Counted from the stretch's first letter, positions 16,505-25,712 are shown. The stretch: DNA of 64,000 nt from Magnetovibrio sp. (GCF_036568125.1 NZ_DATCTF010000007.1:115226-179225); one strand, 5' to 3'. Notes: generated by a model from the letters alone, not told the origin. Numbers and translations are program-made.

Positions 16505-18433
16505 TTACCGGTCCCCGCTAACGACGGGTGAGGGGCCCTTGTTGACGATCGGTGTGACGAAGGTTTCCACCGCGACGCCGGTGATGCGCATCACGGTTTG
16601 CTCATCCGCAATGCCGTTGGGTTCGAGACTGTGGTCTTGTTGAAAACGGCGGACCTGTTCGCGCAGCGAAGGGCCGAAAAACACGCTGCCTTGCCCTTCG
16701 ATGTCGTTGGGGCCATCGGGGTATCCGGCCTTGGCGAGCAGTCGGCGCAGTTCCACCACGTCTTGACCCTGCTGGCCGAACGCAACCGGGCGCTGGATGA
16801 TGTCGTGGGGTTTCCACATTACCAGATAATCGCCGGGCCAGCGCAGGCCAAAGGCTTGGGTGCGCATGGTAACAGCGCGCTCGCCGAAATCGACGGTTAC
16901 GCTTTCGCCGACCAAATCCGTTTCAATGGTGGAAATCACACCGTACAGAAGTTCGCCATCGGGCATGGAAAAGGACACCACCACGGGCCGGTTCATCGAT
17001 TTGAGGCCCGTCACGTCGGTTGCGCCTTGCTGGCAGTTCAGCCCGGCTTGTTTCGCTTTGTCGCAGGGCGTCAATCCGTCCAGGGCGAGGAAATCCTGGT
17101 TCCACAGCTGAAATAATTGAAAGAACGCCCGGTCCGGGGTGCCGGATTGGATCAGGTCCCCGATCAAGGTGCCTTGGGCTTGCGAGATGTCGATTTTCTC
17201 CTCGGCCTCGAACAACGGTGCGCCACCGTCGGCCATGCCTGCGACACTTTGTTCACCGGCGTCGTCCAAGCCCGGCGGCGGTGGGGTGCCATCGGGCATG
17301 ATCGCTTCGGGCATGGTGTCGGGAGATATGATCGGTGCCGCCGGTTGGGGTTCTGCTTCAGTGCTGGCCACAGGTTCGGGTTCTGGCTCGGCAACGGGCT
17401 TGGGTTCGTTTTGTGGTGTGGCGGGCGTCGGTGATGGCGCATTCTCAGCGCGTTGCGGCGGCAATATGGGGGCGAGAATCCGCGCGATGGTGTCGTGTAT
17501 GCCCCAGTGATAAGGGTCGAACGCGCCCAGCAGCAGCACGCCCGTCAGCACCAAGGTCATGGCCATCGATCCCCACACGCTTGTGGCGCTGGCTTGCCCG
17601 CCATTGACCACCCCGGTGCCGAGGACTTCGGCGGCGGCGCGTTTGGCGAGTTTGGCTTCGATGGTCTTCTTGCCTTCGACATAAGCCGCCAGCAACGCCC
17701 GGTCGCAAATCGAATTGATCAGGCGCGGTATGCCGCGCGCGGATTTATGTACAGTTTTGACGGCGCCGTTGGTGAAAATGCGCGTGTCCAGTCCGGCGAC
17801 TTTGAGGCGGTGTTCGATATAGCCCCGTGTTTCCACCAATCCCAAAGGTTCTAGATGATAGCGCGCGGTGATGCGTTGCGCGGTTTGACGCATTTCGGGT
17901 AGCGCCAGGGTGTGGTTGAGTTCCGGTTGGCCGACCAAGATGATTTGCAAAAGCTTCTTGTGCGCGGTTTCCAAATTGGTCAGCAGGCGGATCAGTTCCA
18001 GAACGTCGGGGCGAAGGTTTTGCGCTTCGTCGATCATCAACACCGGGTTGCGGCCGCTTGCGTGGGCGCGCAACAGGTAGTGGTTCATGAAGTCGAAGAA
18101 ATCCTTCAAGCTCTTGGTGCCGATCGGGTAGGGGATGCGCATCTCGTCGCAGATGGCGGCCATCAGCTCGGTCTCGCTGAGCTTGGGGTTCAAGATCAAC
18201 GCCAGATCGGTGTTGTCGGGCAGCTGTTCCATCAGGGCGCGGCAGATGGTGGTCTTGCCGGTACCGACTTCGCCGGTCAACAGCACGAACCCACCGCTTT
18301 CGCTGACGCCATAGAGCAGGTGGGCCAAGGCCTCCTGATGGCGCTGGCTCATGTACAGGTAGCTGGGATTGGGAATGATGGAAAACGGGTTTTCCGAAAT
18401 TCCGAAATAGTCCTGGTACATGGACTGGGTCAT
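16505..18433 (-). CDS. GspA/ExeA-like AAA ATPase with peptidoglycan-binding domain
   Basis: The N-terminal half is an ExeA-type AAA+ ATPase (YQDYFGISENPFSIIPNP at the start, Walker A GEVGTGKT at 54-61, Walker B LMIDEAQNL near 135). A single membrane helix follows (around 285-305), then a Pro/Glu linker, and at the C-terminus a peptidoglycan-binding type 1 repeat (VVELRRLLAKAGYP...QVRRFQQDHSLEPNGIAD). This order matches GspA, which uses ATP inside to act on peptidoglycan outside, usually to let the type II secretin assemble. The start is uncertain: MTQSMYQDYFG is chosen by homology, with no clear ribosome site; a longer frame begins at 18499. It forms an operon with the GspB-like gene. Confidence 0.87.
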   Translation of the reverse strand: MTQSMYQDYFGISENPFSIIPNPSYLYMSQRHQEALAHLLYGVSESGGFVLLTGEVGTGKTTICRALMEQLPDNTDLALILNPKLSETELMAAICDEMRIPYPIGTKSLKDFFDFMNHYLLRAHASGRNPVLMIDEAQNLRPDVLELIRLLTNLETAHKKLLQIILVGQPELNHTLALPEMRQTAQRITARYHLEPLGLVETRGYIEHRLKVAGLDTRIFTNGAVKTVHKSARGIPRLINSICDRALLAAYVEGKKTIEAKLAKRAAAEVLGTGVVNGGQASATSVWGSMAMTLVLTGVLLLGAFDPYHWGIHDTIARILAPILPPQRAENAPSPTPATPQNEPKPVAEPEPEPVASTEAEPQPAAPIISPDTMPEAIMPDGTPPPPGLDDAGEQSVAGMADGGAPLFEAEEKIDISQAQGTLIGDLIQSGTPDRAFFQLFQLWNQDFLALDGLTPCDKAKQAGLNCQQGATDVTGLKSMNRPVVVSFSMPDGELLYGVISTIETDLVGESVTVDFGERAVTMRTQAFGLRWPGDYLVMWKPHDIIQRPVAFGQQGQDVVELRRLLAKAGYPDGPNDIEGQGSVFFGPSLREQVRRFQQDHSLEPNGIADEQTVMRITGVAVETFVTPIVNKGPSPVVSGDR

Positions 18434-18571
18434 AGGGCGACGCGGTTCCGTAGTCGGGTTGGCTGGTGTTTCAGGGGCAACGCGCGCGCATGTTAACATG
18501 GCGACGCCCCATTTCGAAAGCGATGAGCGTCACAGCTTTGTGGAAAAACAAGCGCTTGCCCGCAAACGGTC

Positions 18572-19012
18572 TCAGACGGGCTGAATTTTGACCGCGGTGC
18601 CGCTGGCGACCACCATCAGCATGGATTTGCCGTCGCCGGAAATCTCGGAATAATCCAAATCGACGCCGATCACCGCATCGGCCCCCGCGATCAACGCTTC
18701 ACGGCGCAGTTCGGTGAGGCAGGTTTTGCGCGCGTCGCGCAGCACCTTTTGCGAGGCGCTGGAACGCCCGCCGACGATGTCGCGGATAGACGCGAACATG
18801 TCGCGAAACATGTTCATGCCGAACACGCATTCCGCCGTGATGATTTCCAGGCGTTGCGTCACCTTGTATTCCGGCATGGCGAATTCTGTGGTGAGGATGA
18901 GGTTTTGGGCGATATCGTCGATGACCGCAGTCGGCAACTCGTCATATTGTTTGTTGGCGATAAGCTCTTCGATTTCTTTTTCGTTTTTGCCGAACAGACC
19001 GAACATACTCAT
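18572..19012 (-). CDS. YbjQ/UPF0145-family protein
   Basis: A 146-residue cytoplasmic protein; the start MSMFGLFGK is preceded by GAGGAG, three or nine bases from two adjacent ATGs. It contains the YbjQ core: [20 protein letters not shown], a central helix ending [33 protein letters not shown], and the C-terminal strand [12 protein letters not shown]. The family forms pentamers in known structures and is often labelled heavy-metal-binding, but its function is unsettled. It stands alone between the GspA-like gene and the HD-GYP regulator. Confidence 0.85.
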   Translation of the reverse strand: MSMFGLFGKNEKEIEELIANKQYDELPTAVIDDIAQNLILTTEFAMPEYKVTQRLEIITAECVFGMNMFRDMFASIRDIVGGRSSASQKVLRDARKTCLTELRREALIAGADAVIGVDLDYSEISGDGKSMLMVVASGTAVKIQPV

Positions 19013-19199
19013 TTTCTCCTCATGGGGGCGATCAGGGCCGTGATCGGGTTGCATTATAGGCAAAAGCACCCAATGTTGCATATGGTATGCTTAAGGTACT
19101 TTTGGTGACGGTGTTTTGCGTGAGCCCTCGTAGCAGTTGACAAATACAGCCATTATTCCCGACATTCATATTATCTTTAGTGAGTGAGCAAGTTTCCAA

Positions 19200-20279
19200 A
19201 TGCCCGACGTACAAGAGAATATCCTCAAAGCCCGGATCTTGGTTGTCGATGACAACCTCACCAACGTGGTTCTGTTGCAGAAGCTCTTGGAAGCCGAAGG
19301 CTATGAGCATGTCGAGGGGGTAACCGATTCCCGCGTCGTCGTCGGTATGTATGAACAAGCCCCTTACGATCTCGTTTTGCTCGATATTCGCATGCCGCAT
19401 ATGGACGGCTACGATGTTATGGAAGGCTTGAAGGGGATCGCCAATGGCGACATCCCTCCGATCATGGTGCTGACGGCGCAGACCGATATGGACACCAAGC
19501 TCAAGGCGCTGGCTGCGGGGGCTCAGGACTTTCTGCACAAGCCGTTCGATCGGGTCGAGGCGCTGACCCGAATTCACAACATGATCGAGGTGCGGTTGCT
19601 GCATAAGCAAATCCGCAAACAAAACGAAATTCTCGAGCAAAAGGTTCAAGAACGCACCCAAGAGCTGGAAGACACCCGTCTTGAAGTGGTGCATCGTCTG
19701 GGCCGTGCGGCGGAATACAAGGACAACGAAACCGGCATGCACGTCGTGCGCATGAGCAAGATCGCGCACGTGCTGGCCGTGGCCATGGGGATGTCGGAAG
19801 CAGACGCCAAGTTGCTGCTGCACGCCAGCCCCATGCACGATATTGGCAAAATCGGTATTCCCGACGGGGTCTTGCTTAAAGCCGGAAAACTCGATCCGGA
19901 AGAGTGGGAGATCATGAAGTCGCATTGCCAAATCGGTGCCGAAATTCTGGGCGAGCACCAATCGCCGCTGATGCAGATGGCGCGGATGGTGGCGTGGACC
20001 CATCACGAAAAATGGGACGGATCTGGTTATCCCAAAGGCTTGAAGGGCGAGGAAATTCCCTTGGTGGGGCGAATCACCGCCGTGGCCGATGTGTTCGATG
20101 CCTTGACGTCGGAACGCCCTTATAAAAAAGGCTGGTCCATAGAAGACGCGACCCAATATATCCAAGATCAGGCAGGCCAACATTTTGACCCCGCCGTGGT
20201 CGAGAAATTTGTCGAGCACTTGGATGAAATTACTACCATCCGAACCACGTTGCGCGATACTTTCGAGGCCGAAAGCTGA
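19200..20279 (+). CDS. HD-GYP response regulator (c-di-GMP phosphodiesterase)
   Basis: A 359-residue two-domain cytoplasmic protein. The REC domain has the acidic pair in VVDDN, the phospho-acceptor Asp62 in LLDIRMP and the Lys in HKPF. A coiled linker (about 130-165) leads to an HD-GYP domain with HDIGK (213-217), the HH pair in WTHHEKWDGSGYP, and GYP (276-278), so metal and c-di-GMP hydrolysis residues are intact. It resembles RpfG. Phosphorylation should control breakdown of c-di-GMP. No kinase gene is adjacent, so its partner is probably one of the orphan kinases elsewhere. The opposing synthase activity is represented by the GGDEF protein at 41.9 kb. Confidence 0.93.
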   Translation: MPDVQENILKARILVVDDNLTNVVLLQKLLEAEGYEHVEGVTDSRVVVGMYEQAPYDLVLLDIRMPHMDGYDVMEGLKGIANGDIPPIMVLTAQTDMDTKLKALAAGAQDFLHKPFDRVEALTRIHNMIEVRLLHKQIRKQNEILEQKVQERTQELEDTRLEVVHRLGRAAEYKDNETGMHVVRMSKIAHVLAVAMGMSEADAKLLLHASPMHDIGKIGIPDGVLLKAGKLDPEEWEIMKSHCQIGAEILGEHQSPLMQMARMVAWTHHEKWDGSGYPKGLKGEEIPLVGRITAVADVFDALTSERPYKKGWSIEDATQYIQDQAGQHFDPAVVEKFVEHLDEITTIRTTLRDTFEAES

Positions 20280-20323
20280 GCGTAAAATCCGCGCACAGTC
20301 GACAAATTTGGAGCCTCCCCGCC

Positions 20324-21529
20324 ATGTCCACACACGTCCCCAATGTCTCTTCGCGCCTGTCGCTTGGCTTTTCGTGCGTTGGCCATACGTATTCCCATCT
20401 GTTCGCACCGACTTTTTTCGTCGTCGCGTTGCTGTTGGAAGCCGAGTTCAACCTTACGCACGGTGAAGTGGTGAGCTTGATCGTCGCGGGCAACGTGCTG
20501 TTCGGCGTGGGCGCGCCGGTGGCGGGATGGATCGCCGACAGATGGTCGGCCAGCGGCATGATCGCGGTGTATTTCTTCGGCGTCGGCGCGGGCATGGTGT
20601 TGACCGGCTTGGCGCAAAGCCCGTTTCAATTGATGATGTTTTTGACCCTGACGGGGATCTTCGGATCCATCTATCACCCGGTGGGCTTTGCGTGGCTGGT
20701 GTCGCAGGTCGAAAAACGTGGCGCGGCGCTGGGCCTCAACGGCGTGTTCGGCACCGTTGGTCCGTCTGTGGCGGCGCTGTCCGCGGGTGTGCTGACCGAT
20801 GCCATCAACTGGCGCGCGGCGTTCATCGTGCCCGGCGCGCTGGTGTTTCTGACCGGGGTGGCGTTTTTGGCTTTGCGCCAACGCGGCGTCATTCATGACG
20901 CCAGCATCGAACGGGTGGCGGAACACACCGCCAGCAAGCGCGATGTGATGCGCACCATCTTGGTGTTGGCGGTGACCATGCTGTGCACGGGATTGATCTA
21001 TCAAACCACCTCGGCGGCGCTGCCCAAGGTGTTTTCCGAACGCTTGGCCGATTTCGCCGGCGAGGGCGTGTTCGGCATCGGCGCGATGGTGGCGATGGTT
21101 TATGTGGTGGCCGGTGCGGTGCAGTTGATCGCCGGGCGCATGTGCGACACCCATTCGCTCAAGCTAATTTACATGCTGGCGTTCGTGTCGCAGGTGCCGT
21201 TCCTGTTCCTCGCCGCGCAATTCGGCGGTGGCGGATTGATGTTCGCGGCTTTGGTTCTGGTGTCGGCCAACCAAGCGGCGCTGCCGGTGGAAAACACCTT
21301 GATCGCGCGGTATGCGCCCAAGGATTGGCGGGCCTTGGCGTTCGGCCTCAAATTCATCCTGGCGTTCGGCGTCAGCAGCTTGGGCGTGTTGCTCGAAGGC
21401 AAGGTTTATGACCTGACCGGCGGGTTCTATTGGCTGTTCATCGTGCTGGCGTGCATCGCCACGGTGGGCTTGGTTGTGGGCTGGTTGCTGCCGTCCGAAC
21501 GCAAGGTCCAGGCGCAGCCCGCCGAATGA
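20324..21529 (+). CDS. MFS transporter
   Basis: A 401-residue protein with twelve predicted membrane helices in two halves joined by a basic cytoplasmic loop. The A-motif region between helices 2 and 3 reads GAPVAGWIADRWSASG, as in major facilitator family drug or metabolite exporters. The substrate cannot be assigned. It begins 44 bases after the HD-GYP gene and may be co-transcribed, though functional linkage is unclear. Confidence 0.85.
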   Translation: MSTHVPNVSSRLSLGFSCVGHTYSHLFAPTFFVVALLLEAEFNLTHGEVVSLIVAGNVLFGVGAPVAGWIADRWSASGMIAVYFFGVGAGMVLTGLAQSPFQLMMFLTLTGIFGSIYHPVGFAWLVSQVEKRGAALGLNGVFGTVGPSVAALSAGVLTDAINWRAAFIVPGALVFLTGVAFLALRQRGVIHDASIERVAEHTASKRDVMRTILVLAVTMLCTGLIYQTTSAALPKVFSERLADFAGEGVFGIGAMVAMVYVVAGAVQLIAGRMCDTHSLKLIYMLAFVSQVPFLFLAAQFGGGGLMFAALVLVSANQAALPVENTLIARYAPKDWRALAFGLKFILAFGVSSLGVLLEGKVYDLTGGFYWLFIVLACIATVGLVVGWLLPSERKVQAQPAE

Positions 21530-21550
21530 TTCCATTTTAATATTAAAGAT

Positions 21551-22021
21551 CTAGCGACGCGACGCTTCCAGGGCGTCGCGCGCGGTGCGATACGCGGTGT
21601 CGTAGACGTTGAGCAGCACCACGCAGGCGTCCTGCAGCATCATGCCTTGGCCTTGCATGGTGCGCAGGTTTTCGCCGGTGAGGCGTCGATACTCCCGGTG
21701 CAGCCGGTCGACGTTGTCGCGCACGTAGGTGGCCAGGGTCGCGCGCTCCGACGGGGCGAGGTGCGGCTTGGCGGCTGCGATCGCTTCGTTCACGCCGAAC
21801 CGCCGGCCTTGCAACGGGCCGCAAGGCGATTTGGAATATTCGATCAGCATGATTTCCGCCCCGACCAGCGCGCCCGCAAACTGCATCGGCGTGGTCAGGG
21901 TTTTTGGGCCTGCGTCCTGGGCATGGGCAGGGCCAACCAAAGCCGCCAAAACGGCAGCCGTGGAGAAGGCACCTTTATGAGCCCGATTAAATGCCCGATT
22001 AAATGCCCGATTAAATGCCAA
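21551..22021 (-). CDS. Exported hypothetical protein with repeat-built N-terminus
   Basis: The 156-residue frame starts at TTG overlapping the end of the CoA-binding gene. Its first residues are AFNR repeated three times, followed by a hydrophobic segment (AFSTAAVLAALVGPAHAQ) with a clear AxA signal cleavage site, so the mature protein is periplasmic and about 120 residues. It has two Cys that could pair and helical segments, but I recognise no family. The repeated codons come from a 12-bp tandem repeat at the gene junction. Translation is probably coupled to the upstream gene. A later start inside the signal sequence cannot be excluded. Confidence 0.6.
   Translation of the reverse strand: MAFNRAFNRAFNRAHKGAFSTAAVLAALVGPAHAQDAGPKTLTTPMQFAGALVGAEIMLIEYSKSPCGPLQGRRFGVNEAIAAAKPHLAPSERATLATYVRDNVDRLHREYRRLTGENLRTMQGQGMMLQDACVVLLNVYDTAYRTARDALEASRR
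21981..22016. repeat. 12-bp tandem repeat, three perfect units
   Basis: The unit GCCCGATTAAAT occurs three times in succession. The first unit on the transcribed strand contains the stop codon of the CoA-binding gene and all units lie in the first codons of the following exported protein, adding four residues (FNRA) per unit without shifting frame. Confidence 0.9.
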
Positions 22022-22439
22022 GACGTTCCATTTCTTTTTTCGGGCAGCGGTTTTGAATCACCACCAGCCCGGCGGCCTCGGCCTCGGCCTTGGCTGCGTC
22101 GTTGGTGACGCCGATTTGCATCCACACCACCGAGGTGCGTTTTTCGTCCGCCAGCCGGATCGCTTCGCGCACCACGTCGCCCGCCGCGTCGGAGGCGCGG
22201 AAAATGTCGACCATGTCGTAGGCGGGCGCGTCTTCCAACGAGGCATAGACGGTTTCGCCGAGAATTTCCCCGTCGGCCTGGCCGGGATTGATGGGGATGA
22301 CGGTGAAGCCGCGCTTTTGCAAAAATTTCATGACTTGATAAGAGGGGCGCTCGGGCTTGTTGGACGCCCCCACCAGGGCAACGATTTTAACGGTTTCCAG
22401 GATCCCGGTGATCAGGTCGTCCATGTCTACTTTGCTCAT
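22011..22439 (-). CDS. CoA-binding domain protein (YccU-like)
   Basis: A 142-residue Rossmann-fold protein. The start MSKVDMDDLIT is set by an ATGA overlap with the enoyl-CoA hydratase gene upstream. It shows the CoA-binding pattern VALVGASNKPERPSYQV, then GFTVIPINPG and DMVDIFRASD, all typical of the small YccU/CoA_binding family related to succinyl-CoA synthetase. No catalytic residue is expected; the family's role is uncertain. The operon hydratase-CoA-binding-exported protein is tightly packed. Confidence 0.9.
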   Translation of the reverse strand: MSKVDMDDLITGILETVKIVALVGASNKPERPSYQVMKFLQKRGFTVIPINPGQADGEILGETVYASLEDAPAYDMVDIFRASDAAGDVVREAIRLADEKRTSVVWMQIGVTNDAAKAEAEAAGLVVIQNRCPKKEMERLGI

Positions 22440-23239
22440 GCTTCGCGGTCTTTCCATTGAGGAGCGGGTTGTTTGTCGATGAACGCGCGCACACCGTCGC
22501 GCGCGTCCGGGTGTTGCATATTGGCGGCCATGGTCTCGGCGGCGATGGCATAGGCTTCGTCCAAGGGCCGGTCGATCTGGCTGAGAAACAGCCGCTTGCC
22601 GAATTCTATCGCGGACGGCGATTTGGAGGCAATTTCCAACGCCAGGTTTTCCACCTCGGCGTCGAGAATTTCAGCCCCCACGGCGCGATTGAGCAGGCCC
22701 AGGCGCGCGGCTTCCTCAGCCGTGATGAATTTTCCGGTATAGAGCATCTCCGCCGCCGCCTTGCGGCCGATGGCGCGGCTTAAGGGCACCGACGGCGTGG
22801 CGCAGAACAGGCCCAGGTTGATGCCCGATGTGGCAAAGCGGGAGCGGTCGCTGGCGATGGCCAAATCGCACTGCGCCACCAACTGACAGCCCGCCGCGGT
22901 GGCGATGCCGTCGACGTGTGCGATCACCGGCTGGGGCAGGCGATGGATCTTCAACATCATCTCGGCGCAGGCGTTGAACAGCACTTCGCACGGGCCTTGT
23001 TCGGGCTTGCTCATCATTTCCTTGAGATCGTGTCCCGCCGAAAAGGCTTTGCCCGCTCCGGAAATCACCACCACGCGTACCGATACATCGTCGGCAATGG
23101 CGTCCAGCGCTACGCCCAACGCCGCGATCATTGCCTCAGATAGGGCGTTGAGTTTGTTGGGGCGGTTCAGCGTCAGCCACGCGATCTGGTCGCGGTCTTC
23201 GCGCAGCACCAGCGCGTCTTCGTCGGCGGGGGAGGTCAT
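22436..23239 (-). CDS. Enoyl-CoA hydratase/isomerase family protein
   Basis: From MTSPADEDALV the product is 267 residues, the family length. Crotonase features are the CoA-binding helix NRPNKLNALSEAM, the oxyanion-hole segment AFSAGHDLKEM and the second oxyanion strand HVDGIATAAGCQLVAQCDLAIA. The glutamates that act in water addition by classical hydratases are not both obvious (the second hole lacks the usual acidic follow-up), so it may be an isomerase, hydrolase or unusual hydratase. It heads a three-gene operon with the CoA-binding protein. Confidence 0.88.
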   Translation of the reverse strand: MTSPADEDALVLREDRDQIAWLTLNRPNKLNALSEAMIAALGVALDAIADDVSVRVVVISGAGKAFSAGHDLKEMMSKPEQGPCEVLFNACAEMMLKIHRLPQPVIAHVDGIATAAGCQLVAQCDLAIASDRSRFATSGINLGLFCATPSVPLSRAIGRKAAAEMLYTGKFITAEEAARLGLLNRAVGAEILDAEVENLALEIASKSPSAIEFGKRLFLSQIDRPLDEAYAIAAETMAANMQHPDARDGVRAFIDKQPAPQWKDREA

Positions 23240-23569
23240 GTCTATTCGTCCAAATGCAGGTCCAGTTGTTGGGGCGCGAAACCACGATATTGGTCTCACA
23301 TTCCAAGGCCACATGTTGTGCTTTTGCGCCCCGACTGTCTAGAGGGGGCGTCGGGGGTGGCGATGTTTCTCGTCGAAAAGGCAGAATAACGTGGTATTTG
23401 AATACCGTAAAAATAAGTCATTGAAATTAAACGGTAAAAAATGATGGCGTCCGAATAAAACGTTTGACAGCCGTGTGAAGGTATCCTAAAACCCGCGTTC
23501 CTCACGGAATTTGGCGTTTGGTGCCGGTTTCGTGACACATGTTTTAACATCCGTGAGACGGAGCTGAAT
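23240..23569. other. Divergent promoter region before rplM
   Basis: Non-coding 330 bases between the hydratase operon and rplM, markedly AT-rich from 23380 to 23460. A consensus -35 is annotated separately. The part nearest rplM would be a leader of about 75 bases. I see no stable hairpin resembling a known r-protein leader and no gene. Confidence 0.5.
23464..23492 (+). promoter_or_regulatory. Sigma70-type promoter candidate for rplM-rpsI
   Basis: A perfect TTGACA (23464-23469) is followed 17 bases later by TAAAAC, a weak -10; TATCCT nearby is closer to consensus but at poor spacing. It is located about 80 bases before the rplM ATG, in line with a ribosomal-protein operon promoter. Confidence 0.5.
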
Positions 23570-24034
23570 ATGAAAACCTATTCCGCTAAACCGGCCGACG
23601 TCGAAAAGAAATGGTTCGTCATCGATGCCGAGGACGTTGTCCTCGGCCGTATGGCCAGCCAGATCGCTTTGCGTCTGCGTGGTAAGCACAAGCCGATGTT
23701 CACCCCGAACATCGATTGCGGCGACAACATCATCGTCATCAACGCCGAAAAGGTGAAGCTCACCGGTCGCAAGCGCACCGACGAGAAGTTCTACTGGCAC
23801 ACCGGCCACCCCGGCGGCATCAAAGAACGCACCTTGGGTCAGATCCTCGACGGTAAGTACCCCGAGCGCGTGATCATCAAAGCGGTCGAACGCATGATTT
23901 CCCGTTCGCCCATGGGCCGTCAGCAGATGAAGAAGCTGCACGTCTATGCCGGCGCGGACCACCCTCATGGCGCCCAGAACCCGGAAGTTCTGGATATGGA
24001 AGCCCTGAACTCGAAGAATAAGAGGAGCGCGTAA
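23570..24034 (+). CDS. rplM: 50S ribosomal protein L13
   Basis: A complete 154-residue L13 with the conserved blocks [32 protein letters not shown] and [21 protein letters not shown] segment near 105-120, ending in the family tail. It binds 23S rRNA early in large-subunit assembly. GAGACGGAG lies just upstream of the ATG. It is followed two bases later by rpsI, the universal L13-S9 pair. Confidence 0.98.
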   Translation: MKTYSAKPADVEKKWFVIDAEDVVLGRMASQIALRLRGKHKPMFTPNIDCGDNIIVINAEKVKLTGRKRTDEKFYWHTGHPGGIKERTLGQILDGKYPERVIIKAVERMISRSPMGRQQMKKLHVYAGADHPHGAQNPEVLDMEALNSKNKRSA

Positions 24035-24036
24035 CC

Positions 24037-24525
24037 ATGGCTGATCTCGGAGATCTCAAGGATCTGGTCGAAGGCGGCGAAGTCGCCACCACCGCTGGTG
24101 CAGCCGCTCCGGTTGCCGCTGAACCGAAAATCGATGCCCAGGGCCGTTCCTACGCCACCGGCAAGCGTAAAAACGCCATTGCCCGCGTGTGGATCAAGCC
24201 GGGTTCCGGCAAGATCACGGTCAACGGCCGCGAAGTTCAGGTTTACTTCGCCCGCCCGGTGCTGCGCATGCTGATCAACCAGCCGTTCGCAACGGTCGAA
24301 CGCGAAGGCCAGTACGACGTGGTCTGCACGGTCACCGGCGGCGGTCTGTCCGGTCAAGCCGGCGCGGTGCGTCACGGCATTTCCAAGGCGCTGACCTACT
24401 ACGAGCCGGCCCTGCGCGGTTCGCTCAAAGCCGGCGGCTTCCTGACCCGCGACTCGCGTGTCGTTGAACGTAAGAAGTACGGCCGCGCAAAAGCCCGCCG
24501 CAGCTTCCAGTTCTCGAAGCGCTAA
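24037..24525 (+). CDS. rpsI: 30S ribosomal protein S9
   Basis: A 162-residue S9. The first 35 residues are an Ala/Glu-rich extension typical of alphaproteobacteria; the conserved core begins [15 protein letters not shown] and ends with the basic tail FQFSKR that reaches the P-site tRNA. GAGGAG precedes the ATG and overlaps the end of rplM. It is the last gene of the operon and is followed by a strong terminator. Confidence 0.98.
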   Translation: MADLGDLKDLVEGGEVATTAGAAAPVAAEPKIDAQGRSYATGKRKNAIARVWIKPGSGKITVNGREVQVYFARPVLRMLINQPFATVEREGQYDVVCTVTGGGLSGQAGAVRHGISKALTYYEPALRGSLKAGGFLTRDSRVVERKKYGRAKARRSFQFSKR

Positions 24526-24549
24526 GAGCTTTACGCCCTTACAACGAAA

Positions 24550-24577
24550 GGCCGCTTCTTCGGAAGCGGCCTTTTTT
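24550..24577 (+). terminator. Terminator of rplM-rpsI operon
   Basis: A 9-bp stem GGCCGCTTC/GAAGCGGCC closed by a TTCG tetraloop and followed by six T residues; a textbook intrinsic terminator about 25 bases after rpsI. Confidence 0.95.
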
Positions 24578-24578
24578 G

Positions 24579-25664
24579 TTATGCGGAGGGAGCGAGGTCG
24601 TAGCGAACCTCTTGGCTGCCTTCGCCCCAGTCGTCGTCGCCGTATTCCTCGGTGAGGATGAAACCGGCCCGTTCATAGAGGGTGCGGGCCGCGTCCAGGC
24701 CCTTGAAGGTGGTTAGGAACACCTTGTGTTGGCCGCGTTGCCGACAGGTTCCCAGGGCCTGCGCCAACATGGCTTGGCCGAGGCCTTGACCCTGGGCGCA
24801 GCTCGCCAGAACGAAAAAGCGGATACGCGCGACGTCGCTCGGATAGCCCGAGGCTTCGACGATTAAAGTACCGACAATGTCGCCATGGCGGTTTTCGGCG
24901 CGGATCAATTGGTCGCGTTCGGGATCGTATTTGTCGAGCAACAAACCGAAATCCCGTGTCACCAAAGTTTCGAAGTTGCGGCCGAAATTCCACACGGCGC
25001 TGTAATAGTTCATGTGCAACGTGACCAGCGCCCCGGCGAGGCCGGTGCGGTAGCCTTCATGAATGGTGAAGGCTTGCGCAGTCGGCGCGTCGATTGGCGG
25101 GCTGTCTTGATGCACCAAGGCGCAAATGCGCTCAGCATAATCCGCGTTCAAGCGTTCGGGTGCGCTGAGCAAGGCGTGCCAAATCAACGCCACCACCAGT
25201 TCCGCGGCAGCGGCGGCGGTTTCGCGGCGGGTTTCACCGGTTAATGCCAAATAATTGGTGAGGGCTTCTTGGCGGGGGACGACAAACCGGTTCTTGAATG
25301 TATCGTGTGCGTCGGCGTCCACCCGGCTCAATGCGATCAGCGCGGCCAACAGCTCACCTGCAGGGCCATTTTCATAGGTCTGAAAAAGGGCGAGCAAGAC
25401 CGATTTCAATGGGCGTTGACTATCGAGGTCTTGCAGCGGCGGAGCGTAAGCGTCATAGACCTCGATCAACAAATCCAGGCGGGTTGGCCACCAGCGGTAT
25501 ATGGTCTGTTTGCCGACCCCGGCTTCACGTGCGACGGCTTCAATGGTGAGCACCTGCGCACCGCCGGTTTCCGCCAAGCGCATCGCGGCCGCCAAAATGG
25601 CGCGATGGCTTTTCTGCGATCTCGGCGCGCCGCGCGTGGCGGTGGGGGAAGGGGAGCGATCCAT
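24579..25664 (-). CDS. TetR regulator fused to GNAT acetyltransferase
   Basis: One 361-residue frame joins two domains. Residues 18-190 are a TetR-type regulator: helix-turn-helix VLTIEAVAREAGVGKQTIYR (38-57) followed by a helical ligand/dimer domain. Residues about 198-361 form a GNAT acetyltransferase, with the acetyl-CoA loop QGQGLG (291-296) and the C-terminal AARTLYERAGF helix (325-335). The frame is continuous, with no hint of a frameshift at the join. GNAT domains fused to MarR regulators are well known; a TetR-GNAT fusion is unusual. The protein may sense acetyl-CoA or modify a ligand or itself. It is transcribed alone, converging on the rpsI terminator, and a GST gene lies 48 bases upstream on the same strand. 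Confidence 0.88.
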   Translation of the reverse strand: MDRSPSPTATRGAPRSQKSHRAILAAAMRLAETGGAQVLTIEAVAREAGVGKQTIYRWWPTRLDLLIEVYDAYAPPLQDLDSQRPLKSVLLALFQTYENGPAGELLAALIALSRVDADAHDTFKNRFVVPRQEALTNYLALTGETRRETAAAAAELVVALIWHALLSAPERLNADYAERICALVHQDSPPIDAPTAQAFTIHEGYRTGLAGALVTLHMNYYSAVWNFGRNFETLVTRDFGLLLDKYDPERDQLIRAENRHGDIVGTLIVEASGYPSDVARIRFFVLASCAQGQGLGQAMLAQALGTCRQRGQHKVFLTTFKGLDAARTLYERAGFILTEEYGDDDWGEGSQEVRYDLAPSA

Positions 25665-25712
25665 TCCAAAATTATATACGAGACGGTCCGTATTGCAAAT
25701 ATGATTTGACGT

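Noticed and set aside
19032..20408. 458-codon minus-strand frame opposite the HD-GYP regulator
   Set aside because: Antisense shadow rich in His/Gln/Phe; the plus-strand protein has all REC and HD-GYP residues.
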